Below are positions 30,284 to 35,656 of a stretch of DNA of 35,656 nucleotides, in pieces. A program made the translations under genes and the position numbers. The notes below the pieces were generated by a model that had not been told where the DNA came from, made no database searches, and saw only the letters and a list, made by a program, of their open reading frames with translations. The DNA is taken from positions 1-35,656 of the IMG/VR virus record IMGVR_UViG_3300032893_000191. The stretch is one strand, 5' to 3'. Within the stretch, counting starts at the first letter, position 1; every line of letters begins with the position of its first letter. The DNA is from a virus.

Positions 30284-31186
30284 ATGAAATGGATTCATCT
30301 CGATCTATTTTCAGGAATAGGCGGAGCTTCTTACGCGGCCGATCAGGTTTGGGGAAAAGAAAAATTTGAGCATATTTTTTGCGACAATGAACCCTTTGCA
30401 CAACAAGTCCTCAAAAAACATTGGCCCACGGCGCAAATCTACGGTGACATCAGGACTCTTACCAACTCCGAGAGCAGGGAAGCAGACGCCTCAAAGTCGG
30501 TCGGACTTCACGCCGAATCTCGCCTACGAAGTGGAAACGGCATTGCTTCCGACGCCGGAAGCGAAGAACAGCGAGGGGTATCAGGTGGCTCACGGGAAAA
30601 AATATCCGAGATTAGGCAATGTTATCTCCTCACCGGCGGATTCCCGTGTCAGCCATTTTCCCAAGCCGGACGAAGAAAAGGAACGGAAGACAACCGCTAT
30701 CTCTGGCCTGAAATGTTTAGGGTTATTCGAGAGTTCAAACCAAAATGGATCGTCGGTGAAAATGTTGCGGGACTTGTTACTTGGAGCGACGGTTTGGTAC
30801 TCCGACAAGTGTTCGCTGATTTGGAAAGCGCAGGATACGAAGTCGAAGCATTTGTTATACCGGCTGTTGCCCTCAACGCGCCGCACCGGAGGGATCGCGT
30901 TTGGATTATTGCCAACGCCGGCGGCGCGCGACGGAAAAGGAAGAGATGGCAATGGAATGGACGGGTTCAAAAGGCGCCAGGGAGGACCATCTTTACCGGA
31001 ATGGATAGCAAAAAAATATGGAAAAGAAGCCCGCCTGAACCCGCAATTTTCAGAATGGCTGATGGGTTATATCCCGGGATGGACAGAGTTAAACGGCTCA
31101 AAGCTATCGGCAACGCGTGGGTTCCGCAAGTCGCAATCGAAATCTTTAAAGCAATAAAAAAAGTAGATGAAAATATCATTAAATAA
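30284..31186 (+). CDS. C5-cytosine DNA methyltransferase
   Basis: The start at ATG 30284 gives 300 residues with all main motifs: I DLFSGIGG (7-14), IV GGFPCQPFSQAG (118-129, catalytic C122), VI ENV (159-161), VIII HRRDRVWI (201-208) and X AIGNAWVPQVA (274-284). The enzyme transfers a methyl group from S-adenosylmethionine to carbon 5 of cytosine. Between GDIRTL and motif IV is an abnormal insert of about 55 polar residues (60-115), and the target-recognition region is short. Over nearly the whole length a second recognisable protein is encoded in another frame. It probably protects phage DNA from host restriction. No partner restriction enzyme is seen. Confidence 0.9.
   Translation: MKWIHLDLFSGIGGASYAADQVWGKEKFEHIFCDNEPFAQQVLKKHWPTAQIYGDIRTLTNSESREADASKSVGLHAESRLRSGNGIASDAGSEEQRGVSGGSREKISEIRQCYLLTGGFPCQPFSQAGRRKGTEDNRYLWPEMFRVIREFKPKWIVGENVAGLVTWSDGLVLRQVFADLESAGYEVEAFVIPAVALNAPHRRDRVWIIANAGGARRKRKRWQWNGRVQKAPGRTIFTGMDSKKIWKRSPPEPAIFRMADGLYPGMDRVKRLKAIGNAWVPQVAIEIFKAIKKVDENIIK
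30387..31157 (+). CDS. Overlapping-frame protein with LLPTP repeats
   Basis: Lies wholly inside the methyltransferase gene in the +1 frame. I suggest ATG 30387 (256 residues); TTG 30366 is an alternative. It shows features of a phage-associated protein family with LPTP repeats: LLPTPRAGKQTP, LLPTPEAKNSEGY, LLPTPAARDGKG, then LNPQFSEWLMGYIPGWTEL and a KSQSKSLKQ end. The middle (SVKMLRDLLLGATVWYSDKC, LIWKAQ, LLYRLLPSTRRTGG) matches the same family as I know it. In other genomes such sequence is found as, or fused to, a methyltransferase-related protein. The long open frame with coherent motifs argues against a random shadow. Role unknown. Confidence 0.55.
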   Translation: MNPLHNKSSKNIGPRRKSTVTSGLLPTPRAGKQTPQSRSDFTPNLAYEVETALLPTPEAKNSEGYQVAHGKKYPRLGNVISSPADSRVSHFPKPDEEKERKTTAISGLKCLGLFESSNQNGSSVKMLRDLLLGATVWYSDKCSLIWKAQDTKSKHLLYRLLPSTRRTGGIAFGLLPTPAARDGKGRDGNGMDGFKRRQGGPSLPEWIAKKYGKEARLNPQFSEWLMGYIPGWTELNGSKLSATRGFRKSQSKSLKQ

Positions 31187-31269
31187 AACCGACGCGTTTG
31201 ATCTTCAAAAACTCATTGATAGCCGTCTTTTGGTTCAAGCCAATTCAGGCGGTGGAAAATTATAAAACC

Positions 31270-31737
31270 ATGCAAGAAATAAAAGCACCCCATTCTCTAT
31301 ATGGTTCTCAATTTATGACGAAGATTTTTCTTGCGGGCAGTATTGAGATGGGTGCCGCAGAAAATTGGCAAGAACGAGTAAAGCGATTATTGGCTGATCG
31401 TGAACATATCATGCTTTTCAATCCGCGCCGAGATGATTGGGATAGCTCATGGGTTCAAAGCATCGAGAATGATAAATTTGTAGAGCAGGTCACTTGGGAA
31501 CTCGAAGCGATGGAACGGGCAGATATTATTTTGATGTACTTTGATCCGCCGACAAAATCACCGATTTCTCTTTTAGAGTTGGGATTGTGGGCGAATAACC
31601 GTGGCAATCATACAAGCAAATTGCGCGTAGTATGCCCCAAAGGATTTTGGCGGAAAGGCAACGTTGATATTGTTTGCGCTCGCTATAATGTCCCTCAATT
31701 CAAAACAATAGAAGATGCCATAATTGACATATCATAA
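31270..31737 (+). CDS. Nucleoside 2-deoxyribosyltransferase-like protein
   Basis: The core starts KIFLAGSIEMGAAENWQERV, the IFLAGxI opening of the nucleoside deoxyribosyltransferase / DUF4406-type fold. It continues with LFNPRRDDWDSSW, WELEAMERADIILMYFDP and SPISLLELGLWA, in which the last Glu is the usual catalytic position. I give the start as ATG 31270 (155 residues); ATG 31315 (140 residues) would place the core right at the N-terminus. Such enzymes exchange bases on deoxynucleosides or hydrolyse nucleotides. In a phage early region it could supply or reshape the nucleotide pool, possibly linked to the neighbouring cytosine methyltransferase. Confidence 0.75.
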   Translation: MQEIKAPHSLYGSQFMTKIFLAGSIEMGAAENWQERVKRLLADREHIMLFNPRRDDWDSSWVQSIENDKFVEQVTWELEAMERADIILMYFDPPTKSPISLLELGLWANNRGNHTSKLRVVCPKGFWRKGNVDIVCARYNVPQFKTIEDAIIDIS

Positions 31738-31738
31738 A

Positions 31739-31747
31739 TGTTATAAT
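31739..31747 (+). promoter_or_regulatory. Extended -10 promoter (TGTTATAAT), leaderless geometry
   Basis: TG at 31739-31740 and a perfect TATAAT at 31742-31747, exactly 6 nt before ATG 31754. A TTGACA occurs at 31724-31729, but only 12 nt upstream, too close for a standard -35. Confidence 0.65.
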
Positions 31748-31753
31748 TATATT

Positions 31754-32365
31754 ATGCCAAAAGGAATTTTTGTTCGTAAACCTCTATCGGAAGAACACAA
31801 GCGCAATATCAGCGTGGCTTTGATGGGCCGTATTGTTTCGCCCGAAACGCGAGAGAAAATGCGCCACAATCCGCAGAATTTCAAAAAGGGGCATACCGTA
31901 TCTCTTGAAACTCGAATGAAAATGCGGAATAGCCCGACTGCTTTCAAGCCGGGACATGAGGTTACGGATGAAATGCGGGCGAAACTTCGCAAAGCAAGTT
32001 TGGGAGTGAAGCCAACGGTTGAGGCGTTGGCTAAAAGGAGTTTGGCAATGCGAGGTGAAAATAATCCGAGTTGGAAAGGGGGCGTAACTGAATTGCGTAA
32101 TGCGATAAGAAATTGCTTCAAGTACCGGCTATGGCGTTTTGATATTTTCAAGCGAGATAATTTTACTTGCGTATGGTGCGGCGCAAGGGGAGTTTATTTG
32201 GAGGCAGATCATAACCCCATTCCTTTCTATAAAATCCTTATTGAATATAAAATCAACACGATTGATGATGCTTTGGCTTGTGAGAAACTTTGGGATATTA
32301 GCAATGGTCGAACGCTTTGCAAACCTTGTCATAACACCACGAAAAATGGCCGCGCAAAAAACTAA
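31754..32365 (+). CDS. HNH homing endonuclease with NUMOD-type repeats
   Basis: The start at ATG 31754 gives 203 residues. The N-terminal half has repeated short helices of NUMOD3 type: LSEEHKRNISVALMG, VSPETREKMRHN, VSLETRMKMRNS and VTDEMRAKLRKASLG, followed by GENNPSWKGG. The C-terminal half is an HNH nuclease with zinc ligands: CVWCGARG, the ADH of LEADHNPIPF, and NGRTLCKPCHNTTK. Such genes are free-standing homing endonucleases that nick a recognition site and copy themselves into related genomes. It has its own leaderless promoter, which supports independent insertion. Composition looks a little more A/T-rich than the flanks. Confidence 0.9.
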   Translation: MPKGIFVRKPLSEEHKRNISVALMGRIVSPETREKMRHNPQNFKKGHTVSLETRMKMRNSPTAFKPGHEVTDEMRAKLRKASLGVKPTVEALAKRSLAMRGENNPSWKGGVTELRNAIRNCFKYRLWRFDIFKRDNFTCVWCGARGVYLEADHNPIPFYKILIEYKINTIDDALACEKLWDISNGRTLCKPCHNTTKNGRAKN

Positions 32366-32528
32366 CAATTTACAAGAGCATTTGGAATCTATTTCCAAAC
32401 TTGGTTGGAATGCGAAAGTGAAAAAATATGGCCTCGCCAAAGCGAAGGAAATGATGCGCGAGCAGTCCCGGAAGTATTGGGCCAATCACCGGGTTATCCA
32501 TAAGCGCGTTAAAAAGCCCGCAAAATAA
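32346..32528 (+). CDS. Small basic protein after the homing endonuclease
   Basis: A 60-residue basic helical protein starting at ATG 32346, overlapping the homing endonuclease by 20 nt (QEHLESISKLGWNAKVKKYG; MMREQSRKYWANHRVIHKRV). It ends inside the terminator stem. The pattern of short basic helices might reflect NUMOD-like DNA binding or an origin from the same mobile unit. Another possibility is that it is a remnant of a host gene interrupted by the endonuclease. Confidence 0.5.
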   Translation: MAAQKTNNLQEHLESISKLGWNAKVKKYGLAKAKEMMREQSRKYWANHRVIHKRVKKPAK

Positions 32529-32537
32529 GGGCTTTTT
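32511..32537 (+). terminator. Intrinsic terminator
   Basis: A perfect 9-bp stem AAAAAGCCC (32511-32519) with GGGCTTTTT (32529-32537); the last T run ends the transcript. It overlaps the 3' end of the small gene. Confidence 0.85.
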
Positions 32538-32550
32538 GCCTATTCCGAAG

Positions 32551-32596
32551 TTATCCACAGATGCCCCTTGCGGTAGGATACCTACCGGAGTATAAT
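32551..32596 (+). promoter_or_regulatory. Early promoter with TTATCCACA box and 17-bp palindrome
   Basis: Perfect TTATCCACA (32551-32559), 8 nt, TTGCGG (32568-32573), a 17-bp spacer, then perfect TATAAT (32591-32596) and exactly 6 nt to ATG 32603. The palindrome CGGTAGG-ATA-CCTACCG (32571-32587) overlaps the -35 and spacer, a likely repressor site. Confidence 0.75.
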
Positions 32597-32602
32597 GGAA
32601 GT

Positions 32603-32977
32603 ATGAACAACATATATCTTCCGGCCACAAGTGAAGAAAAGGCAACGTTGATCCGTTCGGTCCTCACGAATTTTTACGGCCAATCAAACGTAAAAATAGA
32701 GGTGTCACATAAAGCAATCCCCGATAGCGAAGGCGAGGATCAGTTTTGGATTTTTGTTGATATATTTCCGCCGTCAGTTGTTGGCGATCAGCGCAAATTG
32801 AACGAGATACGGCAGACCTATATGACCGAAGCGGAAAAGATCATGTATGGAGCATTGGAACGAAAGAATTGGCGCTTTGATTCGTTTAAGACGGATCAGG
32901 GGCAGGTGTACGATTGCATTCTTACCAAGGTAATTTTTCCCGAAGAAATAAAGGTCGGCAAAAATAAAACAAAATAA
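32603..32977 (+). CDS. Hypothetical early protein
   Basis: I chose ATG 32603, set by the promoter, giving 124 residues (NNIYLPATSEEKATLIRSVL). The protein looks like a mixed alpha/beta domain with a central strand pair (FWIFVDIFPPSVVGDQ) and a C-terminal basic tail (KVGKNKTK). I do not recognise the family. It heads an operon that runs on into the recombination genes through a small membrane protein and a structured RNA. Its strongly regulated promoter suggests an early function. Confidence 0.65.
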   Translation: MNNIYLPATSEEKATLIRSVLTNFYGQSNVKIEVSHKAIPDSEGEDQFWIFVDIFPPSVVGDQRKLNEIRQTYMTEAEKIMYGALERKNWRFDSFKTDQGQVYDCILTKVIFPEEIKVGKNKTK

Positions 32978-32980
32978 ATT

Positions 32981-33115
32981 ATGCGTGGGTATGTAATGAA
33001 AGATGGTCCCAACGGCGTAAGCTATCTTGCGAAAAAGCGGATGAGCGCCGGGGACAAGGTTTGTTGGACGATCTTGGCAATAGTCGTAGTCGTCTTGATC
33101 GCAGAAATGGTTTAG
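32981..33115 (+). CDS. Small single-span membrane protein (44 aa)
   Basis: ATG 32981 to TAG 33115. The N-terminal half is polar and basic (VSYLAKKRMSAGDK); the C-terminal half is a hydrophobic helix (TILAIVVVVLIAEMV). Topology with the N-terminus inside is likely. It lies 3 nt after the previous gene, in the same operon, and ends just before a folded RNA segment. Small early membrane proteins can act in superinfection exclusion or as anti-host factors; unknown here. Confidence 0.5.
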   Translation: MRGYVMKDGPNGVSYLAKKRMSAGDKVCWTILAIVVVVLIAEMV

Positions 33116-33124
33116 CACGGTGTC

Positions 33125-33217
33125 ATTCGGGAGGCGATTGCGGCTGACGAGCTTATAAAGCCAACCGGCAGAGGGGAAAACAAATCGGACACGGTGCGTT
33201 TTCCCCGCTTCCCGAAT
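33125..33217 (+). promoter_or_regulatory. Folded RNA leader before the annealing-protein gene
   Basis: A 12-bp closing stem with one G-U pair, ATTCGGGAGGCG (33125-33136) with CGCTTCCCGAAT (33206-33217), encloses GGCT/AGCC (33142-33162) and a perfect 9-bp stem GGGGAAAAC/GTTTTCCCC (33173-33181 with 33198-33206; one base shared with the closing stem). The result is a three-way junction 25 nt before the ATG at 33242. CACGGTG occurs twice (33116, 33190). Riboswitch-like or protein-binding leader; class unknown. Confidence 0.55.
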
Positions 33218-33241
33218 CAGTAAAATAGTTCTCAAATCAAT

Positions 33242-34099
33242 ATGTCAAAAAAAATCAAAAAAACTAAAAAACCGAAGAAGACAGTTAGCCGGAAGCGAAA
33301 GGTGGTTGCACCGGCTCAACCCGGAGCTATGGCGATCATTCCTTATTCGGAGATCGCAAAGCCCGAAACGTATCAGGGCAAATACACGCTCATTCCGACG
33401 CTTTTCAATGAGCGTCAGATAATGAGCATCATTGCTCCGACGCCGAAGAATATCATCAAACAGCGTCCGGGCAAGGGCGGAGGAAAATGGGATTATGTGC
33501 CGGGGTGGTGGTTTAAGAAAAAGGCGAATTTCGTCTTTGGGTTCTCTCACGACTTCGATATTTTGGGCGAGCGCGTTGATGGCGATTTTATCACCGTCAA
33601 AGGCAAGCTCACGGTTCGCAACCCGAAGACCGGAGCCGTGATTGCATCGAAATCAGATTATGGAAGTGCGGCGATCAAGTATTGCAAGGGATGTAAGCAT
33701 ACGCCGGAAAATTACCTTGATATTGGAAACGATTTCAAGGCGGCGCAGACGGATTGTTTCAAGCGGTGCATGGTTCAATTCGGATTTGCAATGGACGTTT
33801 ATGGGACCGGAGAGATGCACGACAACGATATTCCGGTTCAGGGCGATCCGAATGACGAGCCGCAGGGACCGACTGATGCTCATGGCAAGGTTGTTGAAAC
33901 CGCAGGGATTCAGCCGGAAACCGAGCAGATTATGAAGATTTGCAAGGACTTGGGAGCGACAAGCGGTCCGCAAATCTTCGCGGGAATCAAAAAAGTAACG
34001 GGCTATGACTTGAAGTCGTGGGCGCTCACCCCGACGCAAGCCAAAGACATCTTGTCGAAGATGTTGGCCTACAAACATCAAAAGCAAAATGGCAAATAA
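33242..34099 (+). CDS. Rad52-like single-strand annealing protein
   Basis: 285 residues. After a very basic N-terminus (about 1-22) comes a domain with the features of Rad52/Rad22-type annealing proteins: PGWWFKKKANFVFGFSHDF, a beta section (FITVKGKLTVRNPKTGAVIA), then DIGNDFKAAQTDCFKRCMVQ with FGFAMDVYG. The last is close to the conserved DIGNaxKAAxTDAlKrc...G...YG signature. A CKGC pair lies in the middle, which may be a zinc site. The C-terminal 80 residues are a flexible linker and a small helical tail. It anneals complementary single strands in phage recombination. The PD-(D/E)XK nuclease downstream is the natural exonuclease partner. Confidence 0.8.
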   Translation: MSKKIKKTKKPKKTVSRKRKVVAPAQPGAMAIIPYSEIAKPETYQGKYTLIPTLFNERQIMSIIAPTPKNIIKQRPGKGGGKWDYVPGWWFKKKANFVFGFSHDFDILGERVDGDFITVKGKLTVRNPKTGAVIASKSDYGSAAIKYCKGCKHTPENYLDIGNDFKAAQTDCFKRCMVQFGFAMDVYGTGEMHDNDIPVQGDPNDEPQGPTDAHGKVVETAGIQPETEQIMKICKDLGATSGPQIFAGIKKVTGYDLKSWALTPTQAKDILSKMLAYKHQKQNGK

Positions 34100-34346
34100 G
34101 ACGAAGGTAAAATCCGAGAATAAAATAGCGGGTAAGATCGAAGTGGAAGTGCAGGAGTTAGATCAGAAGGCGATGTTTATGACGCAACATTTTGGAAACG
34201 GCTCATTTGGAGATACAAAGTTTGATGCGTCGTTTACGCTTCCGGCGATGGGATTGATAGTTTCGGTGAACGGGAAGCGCTATAAGATTTCCAGTCAAAA
34301 TCTTATTGAAGAAATAATCAAACTACACGAAAAAGATGGCAAGTAA
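34089..34346 (+). CDS. Hypothetical protein between recombination genes
   Basis: An 85-residue protein overlapping both neighbours (11 nt at each end). It has a basic N-terminus, a beta-rich middle (FDASFTLPAMGLIVSVNG) and a C-terminal helix (NLIEEIIKLHEKDGK). No motif is recognised. Its location between annealing protein and nuclease suggests a role in the same recombination system. Confidence 0.55.
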   Translation: MANKTKVKSENKIAGKIEVEVQELDQKAMFMTQHFGNGSFGDTKFDASFTLPAMGLIVSVNGKRYKISSQNLIEEIIKLHEKDGK

Positions 34347-35139
34347 AAAATCGGCTGTTGTTGCCCCGAAGGAAACAGGGATCATAACGACCCATCCGTA
34401 TAAAGATGTTTCCATGACTTTCGATGTTAGCCGACATCTCTTTTCCGTCGGAGGTCCGTTCATCCAAAAGAAGTTCAAGACCCTCGATCACCGGCCAAAG
34501 TCGGTGACGGGGTTCACGAAGGCGGTTGATAAGTCGTTCGCCCTTATGTCGTGGCAAGAACGGATCACCAAGGAGCATCTTTTGATGAAGCTGAAATCAA
34601 AAGTTGTTATCACCGAAGACATTGTGATCGAAGCGACCGGCTTGCATCGCGTTAGGAAGCAGGAAGCGGCCACAGCCGGTACGATAGCGCACAAGTGGGC
34701 CGAGGATTTTGCCAAGGGGTTGAATCCGCCCATGCCAGAGGATGAGAAGGTTAAAAACGCCGTCCTCGCATTCTTGAAATGGCTTGATGAGGAAAAGTTT
34801 AAGATCAAAATTGGCGAAAAGCATTTGTACTCCAAGAAGTACGATTACGCCGGTATCGCCGATGCCGTGGCGACCCGAAAGGGCAAAACGGCGCTCATTG
34901 ACTACAAAACTTCATCGGGTATTTACGACGAAATGATGTTCCAAGTTTCGGCGTATGCCAACGCGCTCGATGAAATGGGGATCAAGGTTGATGAGCGGTG
35001 GATCGTCCGCTTTGATAAAGAAAGCGGCGACTTCTTCCCGGTCCCATGCACCAACCAAAAGGCCGATTTCGATGCCTTCCTTGGTTGCCGGGCCATCGTA
35101 TTGCGTCAGGAAGAAATCAAAAAGGAAAAAGGATTCTGA
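34336..35139 (+). CDS. PD-(D/E)XK exonuclease (RecB/Cas4-like)
   Basis: 267 residues. The nuclease core is visible in order: GTIAHKWAEDFAKG (His/Glu motif), LYSKKYDYAGIADAVA (Asp motif), TALIDYKTSSGIYDEMM (D-x-K motif), and QVSAYANALDEMG (Q-x-x-x-Y motif). These are hallmarks of RecB-family nucleases. An N-terminal 90-residue part may aid DNA binding. With a Rad52-like protein two genes upstream it forms a phage recombination pair: the nuclease resects DNA ends and the annealing protein pairs the exposed strands. The start overlaps the previous gene by 11 nt. Confidence 0.85.
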   Translation: MASKKSAVVAPKETGIITTHPYKDVSMTFDVSRHLFSVGGPFIQKKFKTLDHRPKSVTGFTKAVDKSFALMSWQERITKEHLLMKLKSKVVITEDIVIEATGLHRVRKQEAATAGTIAHKWAEDFAKGLNPPMPEDEKVKNAVLAFLKWLDEEKFKIKIGEKHLYSKKYDYAGIADAVATRKGKTALIDYKTSSGIYDEMMFQVSAYANALDEMGIKVDERWIVRFDKESGDFFPVPCTNQKADFDAFLGCRAIVLRQEEIKKEKGF

Positions 35140-35369
35140 TGATTCAGTCACCGCAAGGAACTTGGAAAAATAAAGATCACACGGTCACGTTTCAGAATGA
35201 TGCCGTTGTGGTTTATAAATGCGGATGCAAGGAAAGCAAATTAGAATCCACCGAGTATTATTTCTATCCGTGCGATCAGCATAAGGAGCATCCCGAATAT
35301 GGTAAGGATTGCCCGGAGTGCGGCGGGTATGAGCATAACCACCGATCAGGATGTGCGGCAGTTGAATAA
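35139..35369 (+). CDS. Cys/His-rich small protein
   Basis: 76 residues, start ATG 35139 overlapping the nuclease stop by one base (TGATG). It has CGCKESK near residue 30, C-D-Q-H, CPECGGYEHNH and a final GC, a likely zinc-binding module with two sites. Fold resembles a small zinc ribbon with beta N-terminus (GTWKNKDHTVTFQNDAVVVY). Function unknown; it lies in the recombination operon. Confidence 0.55.
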   Translation: MIQSPQGTWKNKDHTVTFQNDAVVVYKCGCKESKLESTEYYFYPCDQHKEHPEYGKDCPECGGYEHNHRSGCAAVE

Positions 35370-35373
35370 AATC

Positions 35374-35574
35374 ATGTCAAACATCACTTGGTACATACGA
35401 AAATTCTTTTGGCAAATTCACCGTGGCATTCGCCGCAATTGGATTTGGTTCAAATGCGATGAGTGCGGCCGCGTGAGGACCGGGGAGCGCGTGAAAGTTC
35501 ATGCGCTCTACGGGGACGTGTGGTGTGTCCCATGCTATAAAATGTATCTTGGAATTGACGAACCAAATCCATGA
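35374..35574 (+). CDS. Zinc-ribbon protein
   Basis: 66 residues from ATG 35374. An N-terminal aromatic and basic helix (ITWYIRKFFWQIHRGIRRNW) is followed by a zinc ribbon (CDECGRVRTG ... DVWCVPCYKMY). An upstream in-frame start at 35299 would overlap the previous gene by 71 nt, so I reject it. The last stop overlaps the start of the next gene (ATGA). Probably nucleic-acid or protein binding. Confidence 0.55.
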   Translation: MSNITWYIRKFFWQIHRGIRRNWIWFKCDECGRVRTGERVKVHALYGDVWCVPCYKMYLGIDEPNP

Positions 35575-35656
35575 CACCAATCTTTTACGGCATAGTTCAA
35601 AATGGAAAATTGAAGCTCGATAAGCGTGATCGCTTTGATAAGTACCTCAATACTTT
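35571..35656 (+). CDS. Hypothetical protein, 3' end outside window
   Basis: ATG 35571 overlaps the previous stop (ATGA) and the frame stays open to the end of the window (28 codons: PIFYGIVQNGKLKLDKRDRF follows MT). The opening resembles the N-termini of NinB/DUF1367-type phage recombination proteins, but too little is visible to assign it. Confidence 0.45.
   Translation, partial: MTPIFYGIVQNGKLKLDKRDRFDKYLNT

Noticed and set aside
32139-32345. Upstream extension of the small basic protein through the HNH gene
   Set aside because: It is a shadow of the HNH nuclease domain; the basic protein proper starts at ATG 32346.
1-35656. CRISPR array, insertion sequence or integrase
   Set aside because: I found no regularly spaced identical repeats, no transposase-like gene and no tyrosine or serine recombinase in the window.

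Overview
The window reads as the late half plus part of the early, DNA-metabolism half of a tailed-phage genome (virus or prophage fragment). Almost every gene is on the plus strand. They are tightly packed, often with ATGA or TAATG start/stop overlaps, and they use the standard code. The tail module suggests a short-tailed (podovirus-type) virion: portal, head-tail adaptor, a large nozzle-like tail hub protein, two large ejection-type internal proteins (one with a lysozyme-like N-terminus), and no tape measure, sheath or tail-tube genes. The host is not stated in the sequence. Several proteins have a style I associate with Patescibacteria (CPR) genomes and their viruses: Ser/Thr/Ala-rich secreted fibre proteins, a short signal-anchored transglycosylase, and a small membrane-anchored protein ending in a Leu-Ala-Thr-rich strand. 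That host link is inference only.

Layout. 1-644: end of an upstream gene and one unknown gene. 708-5158: small and large terminase, zinc-ribbon protein, portal. 5160-6494: five small genes, four of them very basic. 6640-8976: acidic scaffold-like protein and major capsid protein with an inserted domain. 8981-14210: secreted or membrane-anchored structural proteins and fibres. 14263-15311: small membrane protein and papain-like cysteine peptidase. 15313-24147: adaptor, nozzle, secreted polyglycine fibre, two ejection-type proteins. 24109-24300 (minus): a small membrane protein with its own promoter. 24388-26192: PurD-like ATP-grasp enzyme and a putative metalloprotein. 26205-27000: endolysin and holin, closed by a strong terminator. 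27108-28380: accessory genes, terminators and a membrane-anchored transglycosylase. 28381-28866: a gene-free regulatory and RNA region. 28867-35656: zinc-ribbon proteins, translation initiation factor IF-1, C5-cytosine methyltransferase with a second recognisable protein encoded in an overlapping frame, nucleoside deoxyribosyltransferase-like protein, HNH homing endonuclease, and a Rad52-like annealing protein paired with a PD-(D/E)XK nuclease.

The most striking theme is unusual gene expression. Structural genes almost all lack Shine-Dalgarno sequences. Seven gene starts across the window have a -10 box ending exactly 6 nt before the ATG, most as an extended TGnTAnnnT. This geometry predicts leaderless mRNAs. 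The same genome encodes its own IF-1, a factor that acts directly at translation initiation. The early region also carries perfect TTATCCACA (DnaA-box-like) sequences placed 8-9 nt upstream of -35-like elements, palindromes inside promoter spacers, a terminator/anti-terminator pair, and two complex RNA folds I cannot assign to a known class. Together these make a candidate virus-encoded, Shine-Dalgarno-independent expression programme.
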